Positions 17,924-26,158 of a DNA stretch of 46,496 bases are shown here, piece after piece. Positions within the stretch are counted from its first letter, which is position 1. Every line of letters starts with the position of its first letter. The notes beneath the pieces were generated by a model. It was given only the letters and a program-made list of their open reading frames with translations. It was not told the origin of the DNA and did no database searches. The translations under genes were made by a program, and so were the position numbers. This DNA comes from Campylobacterota bacterium (lineage in GTDB: Bacteria > Campylobacterota > Campylobacteria > Campylobacterales > Sulfurospirillaceae), in the NCBI GenBank assembly GCA_013151055.1, contig JAADIZ010000143.1, forward strand, positions 1 to 46,496, in the 5' to 3' direction.

Positions 17924-19110
17924 CTGGTCCCTTTCCTGCTTCTCCCATATTTAATGGCTGTAAGTAAACATCTCCGTTGTCTATCGGATTCATATCCTCT
18001 TTTGCTCTTATATCATTTGCACTCAATACTCCCATATTGCGACCCATGTTGTAAGCTTCATAGCGAGACTTAGTGTCTCCTCTTAGAAGAGCATCTATGT
18101 TAAATTTTACATAATAATTTTTTTGCTCTGCCGATGTTAAAAGTTGGGTATTGATTGATTGTTCAATTCTAATAAGATAAGGTCTTAGGGAGTGGGTCAC
18201 AAAATCTATAGATTGCTGTTCTATGTTACTAAAAGTTGCTTTTTCTAAATCTCCTATGAGGTGCGGAGGCACTCTATATATCCCGCATATCTCACTTTTC
18301 TGGAATTTTCTAGTTTCTAAAAACTGACTGTCTTCATTTGACATGCCAACTTGATGCCATTTTGTGCCCCCCCTCTAAAATTGCCGTCTTATGCGCATTA
18401 CTTGCGCCTTGATGTCTCTCTGCCCAACTATCTTTCAATCTCTTGTATGCAGTCTCACTTAATTCGGCTGGTATTTCCAAGACACCTCCAGGGGTTGCAT
18501 TATTGTTAAATAATTTCGCTCCATGTTTTTCAGTAGCTTTACTTAATCCTAATGTTTCCCTTTGTAAAGTAATAGGGGATACTCCTACAAAATTGTTTAG
18601 AGAAAATCCCATCACTTCAAATATCTCTTCTTTGGGAAATATCCATTTTTTACCAACTTCATCTATGTAAAAAAACTTAATAGTTCCATCTATTAGTCTT
18701 GTTTTTTGCATATTGATTGGATTTAATGCGATTAACTCTATGATTTTACCTGCATGATTTCTTATAATCTGAGAGTAATGATTTCCTCTTATCGCTATGT
18801 GTGCCACTATCGTTTCATAATAATTAAAAGCTATCGTTTCAGAATTTGGTTTTGCATGAATTAAATTGTATAGACTATGTGTTTTAGCTTTTATCTTCTT
18901 GTTGTCTTTTGCTTCATATAGATGAATAGGTAAGCCGCCAACCGACTCGCTTAAAACCCTAATACAAGCAAAAACAGTTGAAATCTCAAGGGCATTTGAC
19001 AGTGTTATAGTTATTCCACTATCTGTTGTGGGTGCGAATAATTCACCTGTAGTCGCGTTTGATGCCTGAGTAACTTTTGCACGACCAAAATTGATACCAA
19101 ATATTTTCAA
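17907..19110 (-). pseudogene. Portal protein (HK97 family), split by a one-base frameshift
   Basis: Two overlapping frames together make a normal portal. The first (19110 to 18334) gives the N-terminal 240 or so residues and runs out of frame after AILEGG; the second (18344 to 17907) resumes with GMSNEDSQFLETRKFQ, a well-known portal segment. The break falls at seven G on the coding strand (18373-18367). With six G the frame is continuous and codes 400 residues, the usual length. The portal is the DNA channel and is essential, so this is a lesion, a switch or a sequence error. Confidence 0.9.
18367..18373 (-). repeat. Homopolymer G7 tract at the portal frameshift
   Basis: Seven C on the plus strand, G7 on the coding strand, directly at the frame break. 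Poly-G tracts switch many genes in Campylobacterota by slippage, though usually they are 8 or longer, and homopolymers are also common error sites in sequencing. Confidence 0.9.
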
Positions 19111-19146
19111 CGATAAGCCTTTTTTGAGTTTCTTAGGGTATTGTAC

Positions 19147-19176
19147 AAAAAAGTTTAATCGGTTATCCGATTAAAC
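19147..19176 (-). terminator. Terminator-like hairpin between terL and portal
   Basis: A perfect 10-bp inverted repeat, GTTTAATCGG (19153-19162) and CCGATTAAAC (19167-19176), with a 4-base loop. On the minus strand it is followed at once by six T (19152-19147). It lies in the only sizeable gap (71 bases) of the late operon. The stem has four G-C pairs, so it should end only part of the transcripts. Confidence 0.6.
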
Positions 19177-19181
19177 AGAAA

Positions 19182-20798
19182 TTAAATATATCTTATTCCT
19201 CTCTCTTCATATACACTTGTAATCTCTTCCGTCTTGCTTGATATCAGATATGCTAATACATTTATAAACGCAGCTGGTCCGTCTATCTTTGCATTTGGTC
19301 TTGATTTATTTGGTTTTATGTTACCGCTAGCATCGGTTAGGATTGATAGGTTGCTTATCATCCAGTTGAAAACTGGGTTGTTTGGGTGTATGATTTTTCC
19401 ATCTCTAACCAAATCAAGAAAATACTTTGTAGGGGTTGAAAGTGTCAAAAAACCTTGCCTAATAGGGATACAGCTGTCAAATCCAAACTCTTTTTCTAGT
19501 TTATTTACTATGACACCAGCTTTGTATGGGTCATAACAAAAAGCTTCACATGTAGGCAATTGTTTTTCTATGTCTGCACATATGAAATCATAATCTATGC
19601 TGTCGCCGTGGGTTGCAGTTATATATCCGTCTCGCACCCAGGCAGACAATGGCACTCTTAACTCTCGCTCTCTCTCGTATATCCTATTTTTAGGGATATA
19701 AAACTTTGGATTTAGATATATATACCCATTTTTTTCATATACAAAAACGCTAGAGCTAAAATCATCTGTGATGGACAAATCCTCTCCTATGATATTTGTC
19801 TCAAAAGGCACCATATCACCTGCACAGTCCATCCATTTATCATAAGGCAGATATGATTGTGCTGCATTGGTCCAACGATTTAACCTTTTTACCAAAAAGT
19901 TGTTAAGTTTTTCTGGCCGCTCTTTTGCCTCTTTTGCTGCTTGCGCAAATTCATCTTTACTGATGCTTATGCCATAATTTGGATTTGCATCCTCCCAGGT
20001 ACTCTCATCAAAAGGGTCATCTTTTGCCCTAGCCTCTGCTATAAAAGCAAAAAAGTTATCATCTTCTATAACTCCATCCAAAATCTGCTTTGCATATATA
20101 TACAGATTGTAAGCTGGTGATTCTATATGAAACCCTGCGGTCGTGATAGACATCATGAGCGGTTGCTTTCTCGCACCCTGGGAACTCTTCACAACATCCC
20201 AAAGCCTGTCATCAGGATGTGCGTGATGTTCATCTGCTACGCCTACAGTTACATTTAAACCGTCTTCCGTTTCGCTATCTCGCCCTAGAGTTGAAAATGT
20301 TGTCTCATTTTTGGTAAAAGTTAGTTTAGAGTATGCTTCTTTTACATACTCTTTTAGTTCCTTATTGGAAGTTAGCATCTTCTCTGTGCCGTCCCAAGCT
20401 AATTTAGCTTGAGACCTTTTAGTTGCGAAAAATACAACCTCGCCACCCTGTTCTCCTCTGACGATACTATCTGCGATGCTTATACCACTAACGAGAATAG
20501 TTTTGCCATTTTTTCTAGGCAAAAAGAAAAATACAGTATTAAATCTCCTTACCCACTCGCCTTTGGAGTTCAATTTTTCCCAGCCAAAGGCTATCATAAC
20601 AACTTTTTTTTGCCAATCTTCTAGCTTGATATATGTGCCTGCCCACTCTCCCTTGTAGTGTTTAAGCTGCTCGATGATTGCTATGTAAGCAAAGCCTAAC
20701 TTTTTATTAAATCTAAGATTTGGCTTTTTACCACTTGCAACATCTGCTAAATCTTTTTTGTGTCTTAAAAATGTTTTTTCGTAGTAAGGTTTAGACAT
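19182..20798 (-). CDS. terL: Terminase large subunit
   Basis: A 538-residue packaging motor of the Terminase_1 family. The ATPase domain shows Walker A PRKNGKT at 94-100 and Walker B with Asp189-Glu190 (GVADEHHAH). The nuclease domain starts near 345 with GEDLSITDDFSS, whose acidic residues bind metal, and FCYDPYKAG follows. It cuts concatemers and drives DNA into the prohead through the portal coded downstream. It overlaps terS by eight bases. Confidence 0.95.
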   Translation of the reverse strand: MSKPYYEKTFLRHKKDLADVASGKKPNLRFNKKLGFAYIAIIEQLKHYKGEWAGTYIKLEDWQKKVVMIAFGWEKLNSKGEWVRRFNTVFFFLPRKNGKTILVSGISIADSIVRGEQGGEVVFFATKRSQAKLAWDGTEKMLTSNKELKEYVKEAYSKLTFTKNETTFSTLGRDSETEDGLNVTVGVADEHHAHPDDRLWDVVKSSQGARKQPLMMSITTAGFHIESPAYNLYIYAKQILDGVIEDDNFFAFIAEARAKDDPFDESTWEDANPNYGISISKDEFAQAAKEAKERPEKLNNFLVKRLNRWTNAAQSYLPYDKWMDCAGDMVPFETNIIGEDLSITDDFSSSVFVYEKNGYIYLNPKFYIPKNRIYERERELRVPLSAWVRDGYITATHGDSIDYDFICADIEKQLPTCEAFCYDPYKAGVIVNKLEKEFGFDSCIPIRQGFLTLSTPTKYFLDLVRDGKIIHPNNPVFNWMISNLSILTDASGNIKPNKSRPNAKIDGPAAFINVLAYLISSKTEEITSVYEERGIRYI

Positions 20799-21351
20799 CT
20801 ATATCCCCGATTTGCAGATTTATATCTGCAACAAAATCAAAGATACTTGGTTGATCACCTCTCTTTTTACCTAATTTTATATTTAGATTTTTTCTACTTA
20901 TCATAGATAAACCAAGTTGGTTCGCATAAGTAAGCAATGTCTTTTGCGTCATCTGAAGTGCGTTGAATTTAGGATTTAGATAAGTAGCTAAAGTTTTAGG
21001 TGATCTAGATATAACATCTTCACGACTTAGCTCTGTCTCTAACTCTAGATATCTCTCATAAGCTTTTGCATATACAACTATCAAAGGTTCATCAACTGGG
21101 CTATAATGCTCCCCTAATTCCTCTTTTATCTCATCTATTTTTCTAAGAGCAATTTTACCCAAAATTTTTACATGTGCTTTCTTTTCCATGCTATTTGTGG
21201 AAACCCTGACAGCAGGCACATAACGCTTAAATTCTCCACTTTTGATTTTTTTGTTGATGGATGTATGGCTCACCCCAAACTCTTTAGCTATAGAGCGAAT
21301 AGATGCAGAACTTCCCCCAACTCTGTCTTTTATAGCATCCCAATCAATCAT
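20791..21351 (-). CDS. terS: Terminase small subunit with N-terminal HTH
   Basis: A 186-residue protein. Residues 14-40 form a helix-turn-helix (SIRSIAKEFGVSHTSINKKIKSG) for recognition of the packaging site; helices in the middle would form the ring, and the C-terminus (GDQPSIFDFVADINLQ) likely contacts TerL. Place and length fit a small terminase. It sits between the HNH gene and terL, overlapping both. Confidence 0.8.
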   Translation of the reverse strand: MIDWDAIKDRVGGSSASIRSIAKEFGVSHTSINKKIKSGEFKRYVPAVRVSTNSMEKKAHVKILGKIALRKIDEIKEELGEHYSPVDEPLIVVYAKAYERYLELETELSREDVISRSPKTLATYLNPKFNALQMTQKTLLTYANQLGLSMISRKNLNIKLGKKRGDQPSIFDFVADINLQIGDIDV

Positions 21352-21782
21352 CTAACCCTACCCCCTCGTGTAGAACTTTGTAAAAACTTGACACGGAGCT
21401 CGGTGCTAGCGTGTGAGAGCTGTGGAGATTTTACCACCCCTACCCTTGATTGTTTTTGGTTGTTTGTTTTGATATTGTGGCAGGAAGTGCAGAGACTTTG
21501 TAAGTTTTTTAGAGATAACTTTACTCCACCATCTTTTATTTCTTGGATGTGATCTACTATGTTGGCGGGGTGGCCGCACATCTTACAAAGTGGAAATCTT
21601 GAGAGTTGCAAACCTCTTACTCTTCTCCACTCTCTGCTATGATAGAACTTATCGCTCTCTTTGTTTCGGTAGTTCTTGTCATACTCTCTTGTTTTTGTTT
21701 GCTTACACTTTGGACAGCCACTTTTATTATCTTTTGTCTTGGTATATAATCCGTGTATCAGACATATTCGTTTTACAATCAT
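21348..21782 (-). CDS. HNH endonuclease next to the terminase genes
   Basis: A 144-residue HNH nuclease. CPKC (23-26), CKMC (66-69) and CTSCH (98-102) supply zinc ligands, and the active site is Asp77-His78 with Asn93. In HK97-like phages an HNH enzyme coded before the terminase works with it in cutting DNA for packaging. I chose the ATG at 21782 because it overlaps the previous stop as ATGA; the in-frame start at 21803 would intrude into that gene. Confidence 0.87.
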   Translation of the reverse strand: MIVKRICLIHGLYTKTKDNKSGCPKCKQTKTREYDKNYRNKESDKFYHSREWRRVRGLQLSRFPLCKMCGHPANIVDHIQEIKDGGVKLSLKNLQSLCTSCHNIKTNNQKQSRVGVVKSPQLSHASTELRVKFLQSSTRGGRVR

Positions 21783-22054
21783 TTCCAAAATCCTATCGTA
21801 CAATTTTTCGATAATTTATATTTATAATCATATTTTTGAGAATCACCATCTTCTATCTTGTAAGAGATAAACCCTTGTTCAATCAGCTTTCTAACCTCTG
21901 AAATAACTTTTACAAAGATAAATCCATTAACTTCTCTTATCTGTGCATTGAGCTGAGTACCTTGTTTATATGCTATTCTAAAGTATTCTTTATTCAATCC
22001 AAAATATCCTGCAAGATAACTCCCTAAAACTTCTCCATCTAAAAAAGCACTCAT
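21779..22054 (-). CDS. Hypothetical 91-residue phage protein
   Basis: Not recognised. A small mixed alpha/beta protein with no membrane segment or clear motif. The middle (REVNGFIFVKVISEVRKLIEQGFISYKIEDGD) looks like a winged-helix core, a helix followed by a beta hairpin, so DNA binding is possible. It lies between the putative initiator and HNH genes with four-base overlaps on both sides. Confidence 0.6.
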   Translation of the reverse strand: MSAFLDGEVLGSYLAGYFGLNKEYFRIAYKQGTQLNAQIREVNGFIFVKVISEVRKLIEQGFISYKIEDGDSQKYDYKYKLSKNCTIGFWK

Positions 22055-22851
22055 GCTACTCTCATCTTTTTGGTGATTATAATCTCTCCAAGTGCTAACA
22101 TCTTTGTAAACCTCTCTTTGCTTATAGTGTATTTGATATTGTCATCTGTGATTACTGTACTTTTTTCTTGATCGTAATATCCAACTATCAGCTTGCCATC
22201 TTTTTTTATTTTGATTTGGGGATTGAGATAGTTTAGATATGCTTGTTGCTTCATAAAGTTTGTGAGATTGTATGTTTTACCATTTATCCTTGGGTCATTT
22301 GCATGTAGCATGTATGCGTAAGCCATATCGTTATAAGATATATGCAAATGATTTTTTATATATTCCTGATATGCTAACTCTTTATTGCCTGTAAACTTAC
22401 AAGAGAATCTACATCTTAGATACATATCTTCAAAATCTTTGTCAAAAAAATTAACTTGGTCTTTATTATTATATATATTAAATACTTTGTTCGGTTGGTG
22501 TTCGGTGCCTTCCTTTAATTCCCCTAAATATTGGGTTTTGTGGGTGTTCGTTTCGTTCGGTTGCTGTTCGGCTTGACTTTGAGCGTAGTTATAGTGTTGT
22601 CTGTTTTTTATACTCCAGTGTGCCAAAAACAAATCTATCTCTTTGTCAAATTCATTTATCCAACTATGTGCTGTAGAAGAACTTATTTCCCACGAGGTTG
22701 CATAAAATCTAATACTATTGTGGTCACCATGCTCCATATCGTCCCAGTACTCCATAAATGCACGAGCTTTTTTCCTGCCTCTTACACCTCTTTTCATCTT
22801 TAGTTGCTGTATATAATCTGTTGGGTATGTTTTATAATTCAATCTCATCAA
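22051..22851 (-). CDS. Putative phage replication initiator or helicase loader
   Basis: A 266-residue protein next to the DnaB-type helicase gene. The N-terminus is basic (RGVRGRKKARAF), followed by a helix-turn-helix-like stretch at about 45-70 (FYATSWEISSSTAHSWINEFDKEI). A polar linker rich in Gln and Asn (90-130) joins it to a C-terminal domain. No Walker motif is present, so it is not a DnaC-type ATPase. HTH-linker-helicase-contact is the layout of lambda O-like and DnaD-like initiators. Function is inferred from place. Confidence 0.55.
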   Translation of the reverse strand: MMRLNYKTYPTDYIQQLKMKRGVRGRKKARAFMEYWDDMEHGDHNSIRFYATSWEISSSTAHSWINEFDKEIDLFLAHWSIKNRQHYNYAQSQAEQQPNETNTHKTQYLGELKEGTEHQPNKVFNIYNNKDQVNFFDKDFEDMYLRCRFSCKFTGNKELAYQEYIKNHLHISYNDMAYAYMLHANDPRINGKTYNLTNFMKQQAYLNYLNPQIKIKKDGKLIVGYYDQEKSTVITDDNIKYTISKERFTKMLALGEIIITKKMRVA

Positions 22852-24188
22852 ATCACACCGCCCATGTTTAGAACTTTGCCTTCATACTCGTACACTTGGA
22901 CGGGTACATCTGTAAAGCAAGTATGAGGACCATCGAAGAAGCATCTAGCACAACCACTTCTGCCGTCTCTGTTTTTTAAAACGATTATCTCTGCTGGGTT
23001 TATGGGCTGTTCTGGTATGCTTGGGTCGTTTCTGTTGTAGTAGCTCTCTCTGTGGAGGGCTAAGACTATCTCTGCGTCTTCTTCTACTGCTCCACTCTCT
23101 CTTATATTACTTAGAAGTGGGCGTTTATTTTGTTGAGTTTCATTTGCTCTATTTAGTTGAGAAAGCAAGAAGACAGCTACTCCGTACTCTTTTGCTGTTT
23201 TTTTGATTAGTTTTGTTATCTCACTTACCTCTTGTGGGATATTTTTGCCATCTTTTTTGATGTATCTTAGGTGGTCTATGATCCAGTACTTTACATGTGG
23301 GTTTTTTCTAAAAACTATGCTTGCTTTTGCTACAAGCTGGTGGATGCTGATGTAGCTTTCATCGTGGATGATGATGTTTTTGCTATATCTTAATTCTTTT
23401 AGAGATTTTGCAAATCTTGCAGGATTTTTCATCAATCCTCTTTTTATGTCACTCAAGCTTTCATCTGCTCTTTGGGCGTGCAGTCGGCGGATTATCTGCG
23501 TGTCGCTCATCTCTAGGCTGTCAAAAAGGACACCATCGCCGTTTTTATCGGCATAATTTGTTATAGTGGTAGCAAAGCTAGTCTTTCCCATGCTAGGTCT
23601 TGCCGCTACTACTACCAAATCACCTGGACTAAAAGCACCGACTATGTTGTCAAGTGAGCCAATCCCACTTTTATATCCAACATAATCTTTATATTCGCGT
23701 GCTTCTTTGAATTCTTTTTCAAATTCGTCAACTATCTTTTTTATATTTTTCGACTTTTTAGAGATGGATTTGTCAGCGATTTCATTTATAGTTTTGCTCA
23801 TAAAGCCTAGTATATCGTACACCTCTTCACTTGCACCTAGCTTGTTCTTGACCTCGCTCATCATCTCGACTGTCTCTCGTCTTTGGCTTTTATCTCTCAA
23901 TTCTTCTATATATCCATCTAGGTTTGGGAGTGGATTTGTCGAGGTTATCTCAAGCATAGCATTTTCATCCCAACGGTTTTGCTTTTGCAGCTCCATCGCG
24001 ATGAACTCTTCATCTATGGGTTTTTCTGCTTTTTCGAGTTCAACCATCGTCTCATATATATAGCGGTGAGCTGGCAGATAGAAGTCATCGGCGGAAAGTT
24101 TGTGCAAATTTAGCAAGAAAATATTTGGATTGAAGAAAAAAGAGGACAAAACTGCTCTTTCTATGTTTATATTGTGCAAATTATTCAT
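22848..24188 (-). CDS. Replicative DNA helicase, DnaB family
   Basis: A 446-residue hexameric helicase, full length for DnaB. The N-terminal helical domain (1-105) is followed by the RecA-like ATPase: Walker A ARPSMGKTS with Lys202-Thr203, Walker B at YWIIDHL, and the sensor-like LLSQLNRA. It has no intein. It should unwind phage DNA at the phage origin with host primase. It overlaps genes on both sides, within the leftward replication block under PL. Confidence 0.93.
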   Translation of the reverse strand: MNNLHNINIERAVLSSFFFNPNIFLLNLHKLSADDFYLPAHRYIYETMVELEKAEKPIDEEFIAMELQKQNRWDENAMLEITSTNPLPNLDGYIEELRDKSQRRETVEMMSEVKNKLGASEEVYDILGFMSKTINEIADKSISKKSKNIKKIVDEFEKEFKEAREYKDYVGYKSGIGSLDNIVGAFSPGDLVVVAARPSMGKTSFATTITNYADKNGDGVLFDSLEMSDTQIIRRLHAQRADESLSDIKRGLMKNPARFAKSLKELRYSKNIIIHDESYISIHQLVAKASIVFRKNPHVKYWIIDHLRYIKKDGKNIPQEVSEITKLIKKTAKEYGVAVFLLSQLNRANETQQNKRPLLSNIRESGAVEEDAEIVLALHRESYYNRNDPSIPEQPINPAEIIVLKNRDGRSGCARCFFDGPHTCFTDVPVQVYEYEGKVLNMGGVI

Positions 24189-24430
24189 CTAACACTTCTA
24201 GAGAAATGGATTCTGTTTTTTTCTAACTTATCGGGCGGTATGAGGTACTTGCAATACTGTTTGCCCTCAACTGGCACGGATTCGACATCAAAACCCTGCT
24301 CTAAGAGTTCAGGTACTCGGCTTCGTAGATTGTTGGATATAAATCTCTGGCACGCTTCGGCTGCACTTAGTGGTCCTTGATTTAAAAGGTGTTGTACTAT
24401 CCTATATGCTTCACTATCTCTTTTTATCAT
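24185..24430 (-). CDS. Small helix-turn-helix protein
   Basis: An 81-residue protein resembling phage winged-helix proteins: AYRIVQHLLNQGPLSAAEACQRFISNNLRSRVPELLEQGFDVESVPV is a helix-turn-helix with following wing and a conserved RVPEL recognition-helix pattern. It starts after AAAGGAGG and overlaps dnaB by four bases. It may regulate or assist replication. Confidence 0.7.
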   Translation of the reverse strand: MIKRDSEAYRIVQHLLNQGPLSAAEACQRFISNNLRSRVPELLEQGFDVESVPVEGKQYCKYLIPPDKLEKNRIHFSRSVR

Positions 24431-24535
24431 CTTACTGCCTCCTTTAGCCTTTTTCGTAGGTAGGTAATCAAAATTATCTTATCACTTGTGTTTTTTGCTG
24501 AATTTTTCACAGCTTGAATTTGTGATAAAATCTTT
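24431..24535. other. Short intergenic region before the HTH gene
   Basis: 105 bases with AAAGGAGG for the next gene and inverted TTATCAC/GTGATAA and TCACA/TGTGA arms. These may mark a promoter or a phage origin, but no iteron array is visible. Confidence 0.3.
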
Positions 24536-25042
24536 TCAACCGATAAATTCATCTAGTTTATTTTCTATCGCTCTTAGTTGTTTTCGCATATCCATGGCAA
24601 TTCTCTTTATCCTTTTTGCCTCTTTTTCGTCTATCACCCCGTCTTCTAGGTCAGCTACTACTTCATCAGCTAGAAGTCCTAACATTCCTTGTATCTCAAG
24701 TACTCCTATCTGCATAGATACTTCTACGGCTTGGATAGTTTCATCTGCTTTTGGCGTTGGCTTGATAAAAAAGCCAAATTTGCTGACAAGAGCGTCTAGG
24801 ATGCTCTTTTGCTCCTCTTTGTCCATCTCGCCTAGCATGATGAGCAGTTCGTCAAGTTTTATGAATTTTGTAGTTTCGTTTGAGGAGAGTCTTTTGTAAA
24901 GCTGTATGTTTTTGGTTTTTCCGCATAGTCCTAGGACTTCCGCCATGTAGCTCACGCCATTGATATCGTTCTTTTTTCCAAATGCCGTTATATTCTCTTT
25001 GATGATATCGTAGAGAAACGGATCCTTGTAAATGTTGTGCAT
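24536..25042 (-). CDS. CII-like phage regulatory protein (first gene of the PL operon)
   Basis: A 168-residue protein from ATG 25042, chosen because AAAGGG lies seven bases upstream; an in-frame upstream start at 25078 falls inside the leader hairpin. The N-terminal half resembles the CII/CP76 family of phage regulators: a divergent helix-turn-helix (about 30-65) ending in a TKFIKLDELLIML segment. The C-terminal half (105-166) is a helical hairpin with many charges. It would activate or license replication or lysogeny genes. The family match is by eye and moderate. Confidence 0.5.
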   Translation of the reverse strand: MHNIYKDPFLYDIIKENITAFGKKNDINGVSYMAEVLGLCGKTKNIQLYKRLSSNETTKFIKLDELLIMLGEMDKEEQKSILDALVSKFGFFIKPTPKADETIQAVEVSMQIGVLEIQGMLGLLADEVVADLEDGVIDEKEAKRIKRIAMDMRKQLRAIENKLDEFIG

Positions 25043-25055
25043 ATCCAACCCTTTG

Positions 25056-25115
25056 TGATACTTCAAGACAACCTGCAAAAGGGTTGAAAAATTTGCAGGC
25101 TGACTTGAAGTATCA
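25056..25115 (-). promoter_or_regulatory. Large hairpin in the PL leader RNA
   Basis: Two nested inverted repeats share one centre (25085.5). The outer arms are 12 bp (TGATACTTCAAG at 25056-25067, CTTGAAGTATCA at 25104-25115); after a 4/4 internal loop the inner arms are 8 bp (CCTGCAAA at 25072-25079, TTTGCAGG at 25092-25099), with a 12-base loop. The structure ends two bases before the AAAGGG of the CII-like gene, so it can affect its translation or transcript stability. Confidence 0.75.
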
Positions 25116-25148
25116 AAAATTTACAAATGTTTCCACTTGCATTTTGGA

Positions 25149-25190
25149 ATTATAGACAGTTTTGTCTTTTTTGTCAAGACATAATGTCTT
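25149..25190 (-). promoter_or_regulatory. PL promoter with repressor operator
   Basis: On the minus strand TTGACA (25177-25172), 17 bases, TATAAT (25154-25149): a full sigma-70 consensus. A perfect operator, AAGACAT-A-ATGTCTT (25176-25190), covers the -35. A second dyad, AGACA-4-TGTCT (25154-25167), fills the spacer and has one extra base at its centre. The predicted start of RNA is near 25142, about 100 bases before the CII-like gene. Confidence 0.85.
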
Positions 25191-25288
25191 TTATTCTAAT
25201 ACAAAATGTTATTTTTTTGAGAAAAAAGCCTGTTTATTGTTTGTTTAATGATTATTGAAGTAAAATAAAAAGAAAAGGGGTTGCAGAT

Positions 25289-25345
25289 ATGGAGTTTGAA
25301 AATCAGATTAAAAAGTTATCGGACAGAATAGAAATAAGTAAGTAA
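25289..25345 (+). CDS. 18-residue ORF before the DUF4760-like gene
   Basis: An ATG nine bases after AAAAGGGG opens a charged 18-residue frame (MEFENQIKKLSDRIEISK), stopping one base before the next ATG. The sequence resembles the very start of restriction-enzyme N-domain proteins (HSDR_N type), so it may be a remnant left by gene replacement, or a leader peptide coupled to the gene after it. A weak promoter, TTGTTT-N18-TAAAAT (25237-25266), lies upstream. Confidence 0.4.
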   Translation: MEFENQIKKLSDRIEISK

Positions 25346-25346
25346 A

Positions 25347-25967
25347 ATGAATGATAAAATTGAATGCTCTAAGCACGTTATTAAATATATTACTAATCAT
25401 ATACATCTTCAAAGTATATTTTATATGGCAGCAATGATTTCGGTTGTCATTGTTGCATCACAGTTTAGATATACTACCAAATGGAATAAAAAACAATTGA
25501 CTATAAAAATGTTATATGAACTAAAAGATAGTTTAAAACTTCATTTTGACTTCTTGCATAAAACTTTTAAATATAGAGATTTAACAGAACCTATTAGTTG
25601 TAAAACTATACATAAAGCAATGGGTGAATTTTTAGAAGATGAGGCAAGAACTGAAGAAGATTGTAAAGCAAGTGAAATAGTAAATATTTCTGGTAGAAAA
25701 TTTGTTTATCATAGCGAGGATAACGAAGATGGAAAAAATATAAAGCTTAAGCTAGGACATTTTTTAAATGATCTTGAAGCATTTGCAACAGCTGTAAATG
25801 ATGGAACTTTTGACGAGAAACAGTCTAAAAGATTGATGAGAGGCATAATCGTAAGAGCTTATAAATATTTTAAACCATATGTCATACATCTAAGAGGTGA
25901 CCACAAAGAGGTCAGCCAACTTGCGTATAAAGAGTTGTTTATGTTGGGTGAAAAATGGAGTGAATAG
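25347..25967 (+). CDS. DUF4760-like membrane protein (accessory)
   Basis: A 206-residue protein with one membrane segment (about 23-39), then a cytoplasmic helical domain. Features such as FLNDLEAFATAVNDGTFDEKQSKRLMRG are like DUF4760, a family of unknown function often found in mobile elements. The DNA is richer in A+T than the neighbouring replication genes, and the gene runs against the PL operon from its own promoter region, so it is likely expressed in lysogens and was probably acquired. A role in superinfection exclusion is only a guess. Confidence 0.6.
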   Translation: MNDKIECSKHVIKYITNHIHLQSIFYMAAMISVVIVASQFRYTTKWNKKQLTIKMLYELKDSLKLHFDFLHKTFKYRDLTEPISCKTIHKAMGEFLEDEARTEEDCKASEIVNISGRKFVYHSEDNEDGKNIKLKLGHFLNDLEAFATAVNDGTFDEKQSKRLMRGIIVRAYKYFKPYVIHLRGDHKEVSQLAYKELFMLGEKWSE

Positions 25968-26038
25968 ATTATACTTAAGCTTTAATTTAGTTAAATTAGC
26001 TTAAAATATGGAAGATGGATACATAAAAAAGGAGTTGA

Positions 26039-26104
26039 ATGATGTACTTATACACAGACAGTAAAAACTTAGGCAGGATAATTGAAGAGTGGCCATCGTG
26101 CTAA
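26039..26104 (+). CDS. 21-residue ORF in a stand-alone short transcription unit
   Basis: A strong AAAGGAG lies four bases before tandem ATG codons (26039 and 26042); the frame of 21 residues is polar, ending in EEWPSC. A hairpin-prone A+T-rich sequence with TAAAAT (about 26002) lies upstream and a strong terminator follows 17 bases after the stop. The unit could be a tiny gene or a small RNA whose ORF is incidental. No family recognised. Confidence 0.4.
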   Translation: MMYLYTDSKNLGRIIEEWPSC

Positions 26105-26120
26105 TCCACTAAACTATAAA

Positions 26121-26158
26121 AAACCTCAGACTGGTTAAAATCGGTCTGAGGTTTTTTT
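26121..26158 (+). terminator. Strong bidirectional intrinsic terminator
   Basis: Stem AAACCTCAGAC (26121-26131) with GTCTGAGGTTT (26144-26154), 11 perfect pairs, 12-base loop, then a T run on the plus strand. On the minus strand the stem is also followed by T residues, so it can end transcripts from both sides: the DUF4760 unit and the convergent Abi gene. Confidence 0.92.

Noticed and set aside
24431-24535. Phage replication origin with iterons
   Set aside because: The short inverted arms are present, but no repeated iterons or A+T-rich unwinding block can be shown, so no origin is claimed.
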